A stretch of 64,000 bases of DNA from Polymyxa betae (Eukaryota > Endomyxa > Phytomyxea > Plasmodiophorida > Plasmodiophoridae), in contig RBZT01000673.1 of the NCBI GenBank assembly GCA_003693705.1, positions 67,887-131,886 of the forward strand. Reading direction: 5' to 3'. Of this stretch, positions 10,427 through 21,929 are shown piece by piece (within the stretch, counting starts at the first letter, position 1; every line of letters starts with the position of its first letter). The notes beneath the pieces are model-generated. The model saw only the letters and a program-made list of their open reading frames with translations. It did no database searches and was not told where the DNA came from. Made by a program: the position numbers and the translations under genes.

Positions 10427-12050
10427 CTACATGATGCTGCAACATCTTTTGTTGTATATGGCAGCGACGTCTCCGCCCTGACAACGACAATTTTTGAGCT
10501 GCTCTTTAAAAGCGGCGATTTCCGCTTCGAGCTATGCAGTCGATCTCAGTACAACGTGATTCAATGTCCAGTGCTGACCTGAGCGATTCGAACCATTTTC
10601 GGATCCGAGAACAACCGCGGCTTACACTGAATTAGCTTGGCGCGCGCTGCGAACCTCAACGTGCTTAATGTCTCGGCAGCGCAGGATGTTGTCGGGCTGA
10701 CGCATGCGATCAGCAGAGTCCGAGCATTGCCGCCCAAACTGATTGATATTTGATTTCAAAGGGACGAATTCCAGATCAATGCCTCACCTATTCTGCAGAA
10801 GGCGAGTCAGTGCTGAATTTCGAAATGGAACATGAGAGCTGCCATCAACCAGGCTCTGCGAACAGTTCAATTATGGGTCGCCGATCGAATCTGGGAAAAC
10901 CTTAATGACGAGTCCCAAGGCGCTTAGAGAAGTGTTGATCTTAGCACCTTCCTTTAATCGATCGCCTGCCGCCTGCGTTGCTATCGAACTCGATTAGCAG
11001 CCGACAAGTGAACGGATTTCGACCACGAACCTGATTGTCTTTCAGATCCGGCCAAATCGACAATGTTCAATTCGGATCGTTTTGCTTGTAATCCGTCCGG
11101 ATCCGCTCTGCATCGCCGCAATTGTCAGTGTTGTAATTGCTCGCTGAGAAGTGAACCAACACGAGTCGTTGATGGACAACGATGTTCAGGATCGAATGCG
11201 ATCTCGAGCTCTGTTCGTTCATCTGCGTCGATCCCACATGTCGTCGTTCGCTGCCCTCGCGCAGCACTGCGATGATGTCCTCGGCATTCTCGACCTCGCG
11301 ACGAATCAGGCCCGCGACAAAAACGCCTTTCACAGGATCTTCACGAATACGCAGCTTGGAGGGTCCTCGCTTGGCTGACGGCGATACCGGCGCTGTCTCA
11401 TCAAGTAGGTCGATCAGCTGTTCCTGATAAATCTCCAGGAATCCAACTTGAACATCCACGTCGTACTGATCCGCATCCGGGCGCCGCAGCCACTGCTGCA
11501 GATGATCGGCGGCACGCTGTGCAACTCCACCACCTTCACCCATGACCGTGTACGTCTTTCCTGCGATGGTCGAGTTAGCTCCCGAGCTGAGCGAAGATGA
11601 TGAAACGGACCAGAGCCAGTCTGGCCGTATACCATAATGCTGGTGTTGTAACCGCAGAAGAACTGATCGACTAGGCCTCGACATGTGCCATCGTAGACGG
11701 TTGCCTGCGAGCGTAGTCTTAGAGACTGAAAGCGGCACAGAAATCGTGATCGTCAACCTGATCAACGTCGGGACCTAACACAGAATCGAATGCGAACGTA
11801 TTGCGGTTGTCGGTTTCGCCAGGTTCGTTTGCAGTCGGGGACGGCGGGTTTGAAACCTGCACATTGATCTGACGTCCATCGTTGATCGTGACGCACGACG
11901 TCTGTGAATGCAATCAGGAGGCACGACTAAGCACGATATTGGGCAGCGAACTTTATCTCGGCCCAGCGCAGGCCGCACGCGGATGCAGACATGGATTGTT
12001 TCTGGCCCTGGATTGTCTTCATCTGCTGGACTGGCACGTATGCGAACCAT
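10427..12050 (-). CDS. Small kinesin with C-terminal CaaX box
   Basis: Motor domain with ordered hallmarks: [15 protein letters not shown] near the N-terminus, FDSVLGPD, the P-loop [14 protein letters not shown] split by an intron, NEQSSRSHS (switch I), [11 protein letters not shown] (switch II), [11 protein letters not shown], and [17 protein letters not shown] followed by [10 protein letters not shown] short coil ([20 protein letters not shown]) follows a 47-nt intron. The protein then ends NKRCCSIM, a canonical CaaX farnesylation motif. There is almost no stalk beyond the motor, unlike long transport kinesins. Many introns are 32-60 nt. The start at 12050 lies 49 bp downstream of the previous minus-strand stop. 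Subfamily not assigned; membrane or chromosome tethering is inferred from the CaaX box only. Confidence 0.88.
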
Positions 12051-12098
12051 TTGTTAGTACAGGTCGGTCGATCGTCAACGACGAGGAACTTTCTCGTT

Positions 12099-13476
12099 TT
12101 AATAATTAACAAAGGAGTGAATCTCGGCGGCGTCGGTCCATTCGGGGTCAGCAGCGCCACGAACCCTCACATAACATGGTTTCGACTGGCCCGCGAAATA
12201 CCCTTGCGCCTTCCATTCGTCCATCTGCTGGGTCGTGTACGGCCCATGAATCGGCTCAGCGTCCGAATCGTCGTTAGACCACCGCAGCTCCCACTGATTG
12301 GCCGAGCCCTGGATAACGAGCCATTTTCATCAAGCCCGGCTCTGTGTTATCGACGACGATGACCTACCGAAGACGAAGCGGCGACAACCTTCGGCTGCGA
12401 GCCGCGCAGATCACGCTCGATGGTCTCGATTGTGTCTTGATAGACATCATAATGGCCGGATTGCAGCAGTCGATCTGCAGCTTCAGTGACGGCTGCAAAG
12501 GCGTTCTTGTCGCCGTCTTGTGCCTGCTGTCAAGTCAGATTGTGGAATTTAGAATGAGACCATTCTTAAAGATAGACGATCTCGTGAAAATTCTCGAGAT
12601 ATACACAGTGCGATGAAATCAAAGCCTCAAGAAAGCTGACCCAACCTGTCCCAAACGCCTCAAAGCACCGAGCACGTTCTCACGATTCTGTAGATGTTGT
12701 AGGAGGATGTGACGCTCTTTAGTCTGATCAACAATATCTTCATATTCATCGACGGTTTCCTGATCCACCAACATTTATATTTCCGAATCAAAGCCATATC
12801 GCAATGAAGCAATTACACGTTCAGGTCGAAATCGCTTGATGCCTTTCCGGATGAGATCGACCTGCGCGGCGGTCAGAAGTCGGCGACGAAATGCAGATGG
12901 CGTTATATTGATACGCGATCGCTGGGTTCGAACAAATCTTCAAGTTCGGTCTGTTTCTCGTCGTAATCACGAAGCCAGGCTTCGCGAACATCCTCCGCCT
13001 CCAAATTGAAATTGCCGGCGCTATCAAACCAGCCGCGAGCCCTCTCTCTATGCAACAGATGTATCATCAGAAGCGACAACGACAACGTGGAATGACTCGA
13101 TTATCCGAGTTTCCTCACTCTTTCATATGGAAAGGCTCGAAGCCGTCTGGTGCTGGCGTATCAACCAGTTCGCCTTCGACCTCTTCGTTTCCAATAGCGC
13201 TGTACGATCATCGGTTGAACATCGCGAATCTATAACGGGACGAGGTCGTCACCTTTCGAACTGGACTCGTTTCTTGGCTCGTGCGCGCCGGTCGATTTCT
13301 TCATCGGAGTCGCTGACGACCACGTTGTCGTCGTCGTCGTCGTCATCAAACTGCGGCCGATGGACGCCTTTACGTTGGTGACTACCATCCCCGACACCAA
13401 CGAACCCGGCATCCGCGTCATCATCGGAATCTGGGGCGGTACGACGACCCGGACCTGACTCCCTCTTGGTCGGCAT
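12099..13476 (-). CDS. CD2BP2/LIN1-like GYF-domain protein (U5 snRNP)
   Basis: The start at 13476 gives a charged N-terminus with a DDDDDDD tract and RAKKRVQFER. After introns there is FEPFHMKE joined to ERARGWFDSAGNFNLEAEDV and REAWLRDYDE, which matches the conserved FNMKEE-EEG-FD-GNY block of CD2BP2/Lin1. The C-terminus is a GYF domain: W-x-LRW, then IHGPYTTQQMDEWKAQGYF, fitting W-x-GP[YF]-x4-M-x2-W-x3-GYF. It ends in VNY stop at 12099. In other eukaryotes this protein binds the U5 snRNP (PRP6/15K) and proline-rich ligands. It is closely followed by the kinesin gene on the same strand. Confidence 0.87.
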
Positions 13477-13840
13477 CGCCTCTTGATATAATACGCAGTG
13501 CGCTCACATTCATTCAGATTGGTGAAGTCGGAACGTTTAATAACTCGCAACGATGTCATGAAAGATCAACTTTGGTTATTGTGTTAGAATTTGCTGCCTG
13601 TCTGAAATTCGGTTCATGAATGTTCATTGTTTCCTGAAAGCTCTACTCTGTGAAGACAGAATAATTGCATCGTGTTGGCGTGCATGACCCAATTCTATGA
13701 CGAAATGTGCTGTCGGAATCCGAATACTGTTCTTTATGTACTGAATGTTTTCCGACTAACTACATTATTATACTTCAAGTGACTATTCCATTCAGCTGGA
13801 TAATGTCAGAGATCTCGATTGACGTCTTTTGACGAATTCA
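13477..13840. other. Intergenic, divergent promoter region
   Basis: About 365 bp of AT-richer DNA between the GYF gene (minus) and a possible small plus-strand gene. I see no RNA gene or repeat in it. Confidence 0.4.
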
Positions 13841-14256
13841 ATGCAGAATCGTCTCGCCAGTATCGACATCGCCCTGCAGGCAATATTGGATCATGGTGAA
13901 CACGAGGCGTGGTCGCCCGGTTTATGTCTAAACTGTAATGCTGGATGGGTGACATCAGATTACAAGCACTTTGACATCGTCAATATTTGGGAAAGCCACC
14001 CAATCCGCGGTCTCTATGCGAAGTTTGTTGCTAAGCATATAATCATCTGTCTCTGATTAAACAACAGTTGAATGGCCACAACAGTAAATTGCCTCTTGTT
14101 CAGCACTCATCAACGGCGACGACGATTTTTACGGCCATCGTTGTCCGCTACAATCTCCCATTTGAGGGACCAAACGGGAGATTTTACTGGAACTATAGAA
14201 CTGTAGCAAATCCTAATAATTACCACTGCAAAATCCCCACTCGAATCGTCTCATGA
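13841..14256 (+). CDS. Possible small uncharacterised gene
   Basis: ATG at 13841 opens MQNRLASIDIALQAILDHG, open to 14056. A GT...AG pair (about 13919-13957) could act as a 39-nt intron leading to DYKHFDIVNIWESHPIRGLY. A second short frame at 14068-14256 may be a later exon. No domain recognised. The stretch also contains a hairpin (ATCTCCC...GGGAGAT, about 14152-14181). Weak call based on frame and codon look only. Confidence 0.3.
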
Positions 14257-14425
14257 TGTCTTGACCCTTGATTGCTTCAACATTGCTCAAAGGGTCAATA
14301 TTCGGCTAACAAAGAACCAAGAATCAAGCAACAGAGCCACGCTTGCTATGAAGTCATTCCAAAGCCCAGTCGCACTATTTCCTAGACAATATAATGGTAA
14401 CTGTAGATGGTGTTGTATACAATAT

Positions 14426-14497
14426 GGAGGATTGGCCTAGGGGCAGGGCGTGGGATTCCAGACCCCAAGATCGGCGGTTCGAATCCGTCATCCTTCA
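14426..14497 (+). tRNA. tRNA-Trp (CCA)
   Basis: The 72-nt sequence folds as a cloverleaf. Acceptor is GGAGGAT/ATCCTTC (one G-T pair), D stem GCCT/GGGC, anticodon loop TTCCAGA with anticodon CCA, T arm GGCGG-TTCGAAT-CCGTC with one G-T pair, discriminator A. There is no intron. The anticodon stem TGGGA/CCCCA has an A-C mismatch next to the loop (31-39), which is unusual and may need editing or lower fitness of this copy. The A box (TGGCCTAGGGG) and B box (GGTTCGAATCC) are both present. Confidence 0.85.
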
Positions 14498-14500
14498 ATA

Positions 14501-14507
14501 TTTTTTT
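14501..14507 (+). terminator. Pol III terminator of the tRNA
   Basis: A run of seven T, four bases after the tRNA 3' end, is a standard RNA polymerase III stop signal. Confidence 0.8.
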
Positions 14508-14857
14508 GGCCCGAGACTGTCATCACTTCCGAAGACTGGAGCGTTTTGGTCTTGCTGAGACTTAAACGACAGCCCCGACGCCTTCATGACAACAATTGTT
14601 CATCCCGCTGTCACTATCCAGTTTGTAGGACAACGCCTATCTCAGATCGGGGCAGTTTACAAATCCGCTCTCGCTCAGGTACCATGATGATTTTTTTATG
14701 ATCTTTTTCTGGTCCCGGACGATTACCGATGCGTCTGGTGGCGAATCTGCCGGTAGTTCTCCCCGAATCCGACGTGCGGACAACGCCTCGAGCCTGTCGA
14801 ATTCGTCATTCGCCGGCCTTATCCAGATCGCCCAATGATCACTCAAACTCGCATCCA

Positions 14858-16453
14858 ATGAACGTGTCTGCATCACCACGACGTTTGTTCTCAGACCTTG
14901 CTTCATTCACGAACTCGATCATCCCCGAATTCGCGCTGAGCTGTGTTCAGCGCCTCTTCACGGTAATTCCGGAGACCGATGGCAAACGTCTGTTGTGTTC
15001 GGGTGTAGCACGCTCTGACCTTACCAACAACCGAATCGTTTCTATCCTCGACAAGCCGTGGAAGGATCGCGACCCGATCGAGGTCGAAATCGTGCAGCGA
15101 TGGCTGGAGCGTGAGTCGCTTCTTGCGCCATCTTTATCGCTGCTGGACAGCATGATTGCGGCCTGGGCTGTCGAGATAGCGGTCATTGAAAGCGGTGAGA
15201 TCGTCCAGCCAGCGACCGGCAGCGAGACGCAGCTCACCGTCGATCTAATTCTATGGTTAAATTTATGAGTTGCCAGGAACGTCTCTGATTGAGAACCGTA
15301 GCGTCGTGAAAGGCTCAGTTCGCATCGCCATGAACGAGAACCAGTTGACGTTGGGCATCGGCGACACGCTGGTCACAGACGAAACAATTGAGATAACGGC
15401 CTTGACAGCGGCCGCCTTCCTCTGGCTGCCGAAATCGGCTGCACATGATGCTGCCGAGGCGTTTTGGAGACGCCGACTGGACGCGCTCTCGCCGTTGATC
15501 GGACGATTGCTGCCGAGCTGGACCACAAGCAGGCTCATCCAGCTGATTGATGCTATGTCACCAGCCCACGTAGTGCCTTCGGAGCCGTTGTTATTCCGTC
15601 AGGTGAGTTCAACCAGCGCACCGATTACACATCGCTAAGGCATGTAGGGCGAACCAATTGAGAACGTGTTCGTGATTGCCGCTGGATCGGTGATTGAATC
15701 GGTCCAGGTTTGGGCGGGAAATGAGGAAGACCCTAGGCCGATCCATATCATATTGGATTCGCGGCAAATCGGCGATTTCGTCGGTCTTGATGCTTGTGAA
15801 GGGATTGCTACCTATGCAGTTTCGGCTGAAGCTAAGGGCGTCATCGCGTATACTTTCAATATAGCTGATCTAAAGGTAACAGTTTATAGTTTACGCTGCT
15901 TACTTTGATTGATGTTTAGCGTGAATATGGAGATATCTGGGCTCTGCTGTCGGCAATGCAGCTTCAAAGACGTCAACATTATGAGCAGATTATCAGGCAC
16001 CATTTGCGGATAAGAGCACATCTAGCACTGCCAATTAGAAATATGAGGCAGTCATCAGGCGCGCAAGCGCGGCGAGTGATCCGGCGCGTTTTGCCGACAC
16101 TAGCTCCCAACGATTTGGTCTTGATCAACATTGACGCTTTTCGAAGGCGAAGGGATTCCAAAGCGATTGACCCGGTTAAAATACCACACAAGCTAGCAAA
16201 CACGAAAACGAAGAAGACGGAGTTTAAAAGAGCGGTCGATGCAATTTTGGACGAGACTGATCCGATGATGAACAATACCGACGATGACGTCACGAAGCGT
16301 GAAAGGCATGGGGCATTGCGCCCACGAAGCCACCGACGAACTGTTGCAATGATCAATTTTCCAATGAAACCTATCAGGTCTTTTTCCTTTCATGGAAATG
16401 CTCTTAATGTCAAAAGATTTGGACCCGAAGAGATTGCAGCACATGTGATCTGA
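14858..16453 (+). CDS. Cyclic-nucleotide-binding-domain-like protein
   Basis: ATG 14858 (MNVSASPRRLFSDLASF) is preferred over an in-frame ATG at 14729 because the upstream residues look non-coding. Exons 14858-15268, 15270-15638, 15666-15908 and 15956-16453 join across short introns. The middle resembles a CNBD beta-roll: SEPLLFRQGEPIENVFVIAAGSV (broken by an intron after FRQ), then IGDFVGLDACEG and ATYAVSAEAKGVIAYTF. The canonical phosphate-binding arginine of cAMP/cGMP sites is not obvious, so ligand binding may be lost. The C-terminal third is basic with RRRHxxRR-like stretches. It is convergent with TOM40 (81 bp apart). Specific role unknown. Confidence 0.65.
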
Positions 16454-16533
16454 TTCCCTGAAGACGACAAAAATATATTGATTTCTCGGATAGAAACATT
16501 ATGTTGACAGATATGCATATACAGAACAATGAC

Positions 16534-18031
16534 TTATCCGACCGAGATGCCCATGCCGAACTTGTATTGCTGTTGGAAATGGTCAATCTCGCCGTTAACA
16601 CTGAACCTCATAACAGGGGTGATGGCCTCATCCAATGCAGCCGACACTATCCCGTTGGAATCGATAGCGCCACGAAATTGACTCTGACGAAGGGACCATT
16701 TGTACCCGACCTAACGACGGCACATCAGTACTCGTCAAACGTGATGCTTTAGAGATATGAACCAACATAACCGCATCAAAAGCAATATAAGTAAAAGATA
16801 CGTGCAAATTGGAAATTACGGGACCTTGGCCGTAGATTCCCTGTTATTGGGGTCGAATTTGAATTCAGACGCCAGCGTCAATCTAGGCGAGACCCGGCGA
16901 GCATATGAAAGCTGGGTGGTGCCCTGATCCAGAACAGATACGGTGAAGTTATCACCGGAAACTTTCGAATCATAGCGGCCGACGAATCGGCTGTGAGCGG
17001 TCAATTCATTTGCTTGTAACAGACATTCGACACCTGAGACAGAATTAGCGCACGAAGAAGGTGGAAATGGAATTGAATAAACAATAGCATGTTCCTAACC
17101 CGTAGAGATCGTTGGAGTTACGCTCTGTAGATATGAACCAACAACGATACCATCATGGCTGAGTTTCAGATTGACGCTATAGTCACCGCCGAGATAATCG
17201 ACCTGCGATCGCTTAGCCAATCATCATAGTTCGGCGGGAACAAGGTTCGTTGACCTCTCCCATGGTCATATTCAGCTGACTCTTCTGAGCTGGGGCGATT
17301 GCGAACTGCACCTTAGAGAGCAGCTGTGGCGTCCACTGATGGTGATAGCGCCCTGACTGTAGCATCAGCGAAAGCCAGAGAGCATTAACAATAACAATAA
17401 ATTGCAGCTGACCGTTTAAGATCCCGTTCGTATCAAGCTGGGACATCAGCGTAACATTCCCAAGCTGCAACTGTGTAGCGAATTCATACGAGGACCCGCC
17501 CTATGAAAGTAAAGTTGGAAAGACGGTGGGGAAGCACGACCATGCACCGACCTGCAAATGCGATGGACCTAACCAGAGCAGATGCGAATAGGTCATGCTC
17601 TTCTCGGCTGTGTGTACAATTGGCTTGTGATATTCAACTCGAAATCCATCATAAGTTGGGACTTGTAGGACATCCGTTGCTTCGCTAAACCAAAGCGTCA
17701 GACTAATGCCAATCTTGAGGCGATTCATTCACCGATTGATATCATCCATTCGCCCTGGAGAAGGCAGCGGCGTCGTTGACTGGCTCAGAACATGCTTGCG
17801 AGCACGCTTAGCTCGTTCTAAAGCAGCTTCTTCAAACGCCTGTTGCCCAAGATCTTCATTCGACTGCGCCGGTTTATCATTACTATCACTACTACTATTA
17901 CAGAACTCAGCAAGGGCGAACTACGCGTAAAACAGATAATACGGGATCGACCGCTCCGGTACCTGAGCCGGTTTGGGCAAAGGCGGCGTTGACGAGAACA
18001 ACGACTTGACTGAATCGAGAATGTTGTCCAT
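16534..18031 (-). CDS. TOM40: Mitochondrial import channel TOM40
   Basis: Rebuilt from about eight exons. The start ATG at 18031 gives MDNILDSVKSLFSSTPPLPK. After a charged linker comes TPLPSPGRMDDINREATDVL and then TYDGFRVEYHKP, corresponding to the N-P-G-x-E...K-L...F-DG region of Tom40. Later blocks match in order: LMSQLDTNGILNGQL, AKRSQVDYLGGDYSVNL, GSYLQSVTPT, HSRFVGRYD, LSYARRVSPRLTLASEF, and the terminal strand QQYKFGMGISVG stop. The final FGxGxxxG beta-signal is typical of outer-membrane beta-barrels. The product would be the translocation pore of the TOM complex. Confidence 0.85.
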
Positions 18032-19491
18032 GAGGAGACGAGATGGACGTAATGATTACAGAGAGAGGGTAGAGCCCCGAGGCGGAGCCACCCTGGCTCG
18101 GCCACCAGCACACATCTACTGCGCTAATATAGACAAGAGATGATTTAGACCCGATAGAATCCAATCCAGTCGATATTGGCAAATAGATGTCATGGCATCA
18201 AGGTGCGTCTTAGTGCATTTTATATAGCTCCATCTTGGAGGAGAACTCATAAGGTCGTGTGCTGTTCTAATGCGTAACCAGACCATTTCCTCGAGAGATG
18301 GTTCTCTGATGTAGTTTAGATATATGCTCAGATACCTTCTAATACCAAAGGCTCGTATGTTTTATTGTCGTTAAGTGGGTCTCTCATTGGAGAGACTAGT
18401 CTGGTAGCGGATTAGGAGGCGTCAGCTACGTTAGGATATGCTGCAGTGCTCTAATATGACGGCATGTAGGCGAACCATGGCATTTGGAAGCTTTTAAAGC
18501 ATTAACATAACTGAGGTGTGATGCCCTATGACGCTTTGCCTCATTATCGGCGTCAATGACATCCTGACTGCATGGTGTTAGCAACATATGATGTCCTCTG
18601 ATTCATGAGAGGCAAGGCTGACTCGTAATAGACATCTCTCACAGCTGCAGCTGTACACATGCCCCATGATACATCAGCAACCCGCATGGCTTTAGACTGC
18701 ATTACGTATTCATCCTCAATTCTGAAGTCGCTGATGATCATGCTGTTCACGTTCAGCGGTGAGACCTGATCATGTCTGACAGGAAGGCATCCGAGTGTAT
18801 TATAGCTCTGTAGCACAATCTCTCTAAAGATACACTTAGACCTAGATCCAATAAGACCATTCATTGGCTCTCAACTGGGTTGTTTGCAGGAAAGTAACCT
18901 CGCAGGCGCAGGATTAAGTGTCACTCCGCTTTCAATGAAATCTCAGCAGAATTCGACACCGGTGTGAATCTCGTTAGTAGATGGATCGACAAATTAGATC
19001 CAATCCAGACAGCAATGGGCAAAAATTCTGGCTCGATTACTGCAAGGTCCAGTTCAGCGTTAGATCAACTGGTTGCCTTCCTCATCTTAACAACAATGTC
19101 ATCATTCCATCAAGAACCAGTAACTCTATCCGACTCTGTCTGCAGAGACGAGCAACCGCTGGGTATTGGCAATACACTGTTTCTATCAGACTCCCAGCAT
19201 TTGATTATCTTAGATATGGTCAATTTGATAACTCAAATGTTGGCTAGCAGTGAGAAAGCAGTATCATGACTTACTTGTTATGAACCTGATACTCAAAATT
19301 ATGTAATGTGTCTTTCGTCATACTAACAAATCAGCTCATCGTTTGTTTTAGTAGTAGGAAGAAGCAATACTAAGTGCATAGAAGAAACGAATGTGACGAC
19401 TATTCTGGAACAGGAATCTGCAGATGTCATACTATCTGTATGGACAATTGTCACTAACGAGATTTATTGAATTTTGTTCTTAGAATGGCTC
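18032..19491. other. 1.4 kb without a convincing gene
   Basis: Only short open frames are seen: a 103-codon frame at 18553-18864 (minus) and two overlapping frames at 18964-19269 (plus). None resembles a known family or shows clear splice-joined partners. One plus frame (NGQKFWLDYCKVQFSVRSTG) is the most protein-like. The stretch could be a small lineage-specific gene or non-coding. Confidence 0.35.
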
Positions 19492-20013
19492 TCAAAAGTA
19501 GTGATCGTCATAACCATTATTAGGACCATCGGAATCAATACCAACTTCGTGCCCTTGTCCGTCCATAGCTGGGTCATGAAGGCGATCAACCATATGTCCA
19601 TGATCCAGCATAGATCCGAAGTGATGATGAGCTGGGGCGTGATCTCCAGCAACATGATGGGTCTCAATTTGTTCGGCTTCAACATCATGTCGTTCTTCAG
19701 GCGTAACAATGTCTTCATGGAAGTTACGCTCATCAAGATCATCATCGGGAGTATGTTCATGATGATGGAGCTTCTGATGTTCCAGATGTGCCATCGCCCG
19801 TTCGTCATCGATATGGTCGTACTGCTCATTATTATGGAGAACATTGCCATCAATGTCCGAATGGAATTCACGAGCAGAGCGATGAAATCCATCTACATCT
19901 CCATCATGATGATCATGATCATGATCGTAATCATCATAATCACCCCAAGCACGGCATACAGGCCCAGCCAGAGCCAGTACGACCAGAAGTACGGTAGTTG
20001 CGTTTCGAATCAT
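19492..20013 (-). CDS. Secreted His/Asp-rich protein (173 aa)
   Basis: Single exon. The N-terminus MIRNATTVLLVVLALAGPVC is a clear signal peptide, followed by a tract alternating D, H and Y (DYDDYDHDHDHHDGDVDGF) and then ~120 residues with over 15 percent histidine and many acidic residues. There are no cysteines after the signal peptide. Such composition is typical of proteins that bind transition metals or buffer pH, but no family is recognised. It diverges from the secreted S/T/P-rich gene at 20672. Confidence 0.7.
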   Translation of the reverse strand: MIRNATTVLLVVLALAGPVCRAWGDYDDYDHDHDHHDGDVDGFHRSAREFHSDIDGNVLHNNEQYDHIDDERAMAHLEHQKLHHHEHTPDDDLDERNFHEDIVTPEERHDVEAEQIETHHVAGDHAPAHHHFGSMLDHGHMVDRLHDPAMDGQGHEVGIDSDGPNNGYDDHYF

Positions 20014-20671
20014 GATAGTATTGATACCTTTGGTGAGGTTGTAAAAGGGCTGTTTTCGATTGCGTAGTTCGAGTGAATTTACTTGAATGAGGCCATGATC
20101 GTGTAATCATGGCTAATGTAGTGTCGGGTGGTAGTTCATGCAATGACGTCATTCACTAGTCGGGACGTGATTCAATTCAAATCGATGCATGAACGGAATA
20201 TGAATCATTGGGGACGGGTTATATACATGGGCCAGGATGCCTATGGAAATTGGCCAAGGATCTGACCTCTCTATCTTCATGAAAATCATCGATCGGCCGC
20301 TCCTAATAGCCTTATCACATTATCAATTCAATTCAATCGCGAGCCTTAACCGTACCTGTTCTCGTAAAAAAAATTAACTCATATTCAGTTCTATGAAGTT
20401 TCTGATTGATTACATTATGGAAGATTTAGTGAGCGATATTATCAACGTATAATAGTGTACATACTCAACATGCAACCAAGATAACATTCATTCAGGGTAA
20501 GATCTGCATTAAAGTTCTCCGAGTGATCTTATTTTGCCAGTCATGAGTCAACAGGCAACGTGATTATATATCGATCGAGGGTCATGCAGGCCCACAAGCA
20601 ATCCGCTTAATTATTCAATTTAATCGAATTTAACTGATTGCGGGCCTGGCACCCGCTTTGGTCTGTCTGAA
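20014..20671. promoter_or_regulatory. Shared upstream region of two divergent secreted-protein genes
   Basis: 658 bp between the minus-strand His-rich gene and the plus-strand S/T/P-rich gene, rich in AT with ATCGATCG palindromes (20288, 20571). No ORF. It is a candidate bidirectional promoter by position only. Confidence 0.35.
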
Positions 20672-21892
20672 ATGACGAGGTTCATGTCCGGATTTAACGT
20701 TGGTGGAAATCCAATATGGATGGTGGTAGTACTACCCCATATCATGGTCATGACAACATCAGCTATGGTCCCTATTGCAACGGATTGTCCACCTAACCAG
20801 GCATCTATTTATACACAGAATCAGCAGCAGCAGACAGCGCCAGATCAGAACCCGGGGGCGTACACGCCCATGGTCCAGCCGACGTACAACTACATGACAG
20901 TGCCGTCGTCACCCACTTCACCATCGCAATCAGGATGGGGAGCACCACAGCCACAACCGATGATATCGATGATAATGACGCCTCCGCAGCCGCAGACACC
21001 AGCACCATTCCCAGGAGGTGAACCAATGATGGAGATAGGTAAACAGGTGCATCAATTCGTGCTCGAATCTGGAGCCCAGGGGACCAGTATGACGGTCGCC
21101 AATGGGATCGTAATACCAGGATCTGCTCAAGCTGGAACGAAATCCAGTATTGTAATGTTACCAAATTCGCTCCTTCCTCTTCCAACACGATCCACACCAT
21201 CACCGACCACATCATCACCCACGACATCACCAGTCCCATTAAAGACACCATCGGTTACCTCATCACCCCCGACATCACCGACTCCATCAAAGACCCCATT
21301 GCTTACCCCATCACCCCCGACATTACCCATCAACAATGCCCAAAGTGAAACACCTTCGACCATTGGCCCAACAACATCACCAATCGAAAGAACTAGGACG
21401 ATTCCATCATCGAGCTCATCTGTGCTGAATAATACCAACACATCACTGGTTAATACCAGCAATGGATCAATAGTAGCTACACAGCCCGGGTCATCTGCTA
21501 CCAATGCGACCGTATTTCAATTGGCTGGTTGGCTCATGAACGGGTCCAGTACGGCAGCGAATACGACCAATACGACAAGGACTGTGTCCCAGCAGGTGGC
21601 CTGGCTTATGGATCAGGCGGATACGGTGACAGCATTGCCAACACCGAACCGGACTGTCTCCGATCTAATTCAATGGCTGGAATCATCTGATCGTAATCAA
21701 ACTGTATCAGAATTAGTTCATTCGCTGATGGAATCAGATAATCGATCTGATACAGATCAGACGAATACTTCTATGACCACAACACCATCAGCTACACCTT
21801 CATCATCGTCCTATAAACAACAAGAGAACAAAACGGATTCCTCAACACCGAAAGGCACTATTATGGATCTACTTCGATCATTGAAGATCTGA
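20672..21892 (+). CDS. Secreted Ser/Thr/Pro-rich protein with C-terminal repeats (406 aa)
   Basis: The first ATG is 20672. A hydrophobic stretch (MVVVLPHIMVMTTSAMVPIA, residues ~17-36) could be a signal or anchor, and a later ATG could give a shorter leader. Residues ~40-110 are Q/P-rich. Residues ~165-250 are near-perfect T/S/P repeats (likely O-glycosylated). The C-terminal third has many N-x-S/T sites and five degenerate copies of a short hydrophobic motif: TVFQLAGWLM, TVSQQVAWLM, TVSDLIQWLE, TVSELVHSLM and TIMDLLRSLK. No known domain. It lies convergent with CFAP54, 37 bp apart. Confidence 0.7.
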   Translation: MTRFMSGFNVGGNPIWMVVVLPHIMVMTTSAMVPIATDCPPNQASIYTQNQQQQTAPDQNPGAYTPMVQPTYNYMTVPSSPTSPSQSGWGAPQPQPMISMIMTPPQPQTPAPFPGGEPMMEIGKQVHQFVLESGAQGTSMTVANGIVIPGSAQAGTKSSIVMLPNSLLPLPTRSTPSPTTSSPTTSPVPLKTPSVTSSPPTSPTPSKTPLLTPSPPTLPINNAQSETPSTIGPTTSPIERTRTIPSSSSSVLNNTNTSLVNTSNGSIVATQPGSSATNATVFQLAGWLMNGSSTAANTTNTTRTVSQQVAWLMDQADTVTALPTPNRTVSDLIQWLESSDRNQTVSELVHSLMESDNRSDTDQTNTSMTTTPSATPSSSSYKQQENKTDSSTPKGTIMDLLRSLKI

Positions 21893-21929
21893 ACGAAATA
21901 ACATAAAATATAAGTTATAACTTCATTAT

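Noticed and set aside
13919-14000. Resemblance to 5S rRNA (CTGGATGGGTGAC)
   Set aside because: Only one short string matches; no 5S internal control regions or folding.
16501-16752. 83-codon plus-strand ORF
   Set aside because: Antisense to the TOM40 C-terminal beta strands.
19474-20067. 197-codon plus-strand ORF, longer than its antisense partner
   Set aside because: Methionine/isoleucine-rich without structure. The minus frame has a clean signal peptide and His/Asp composition.
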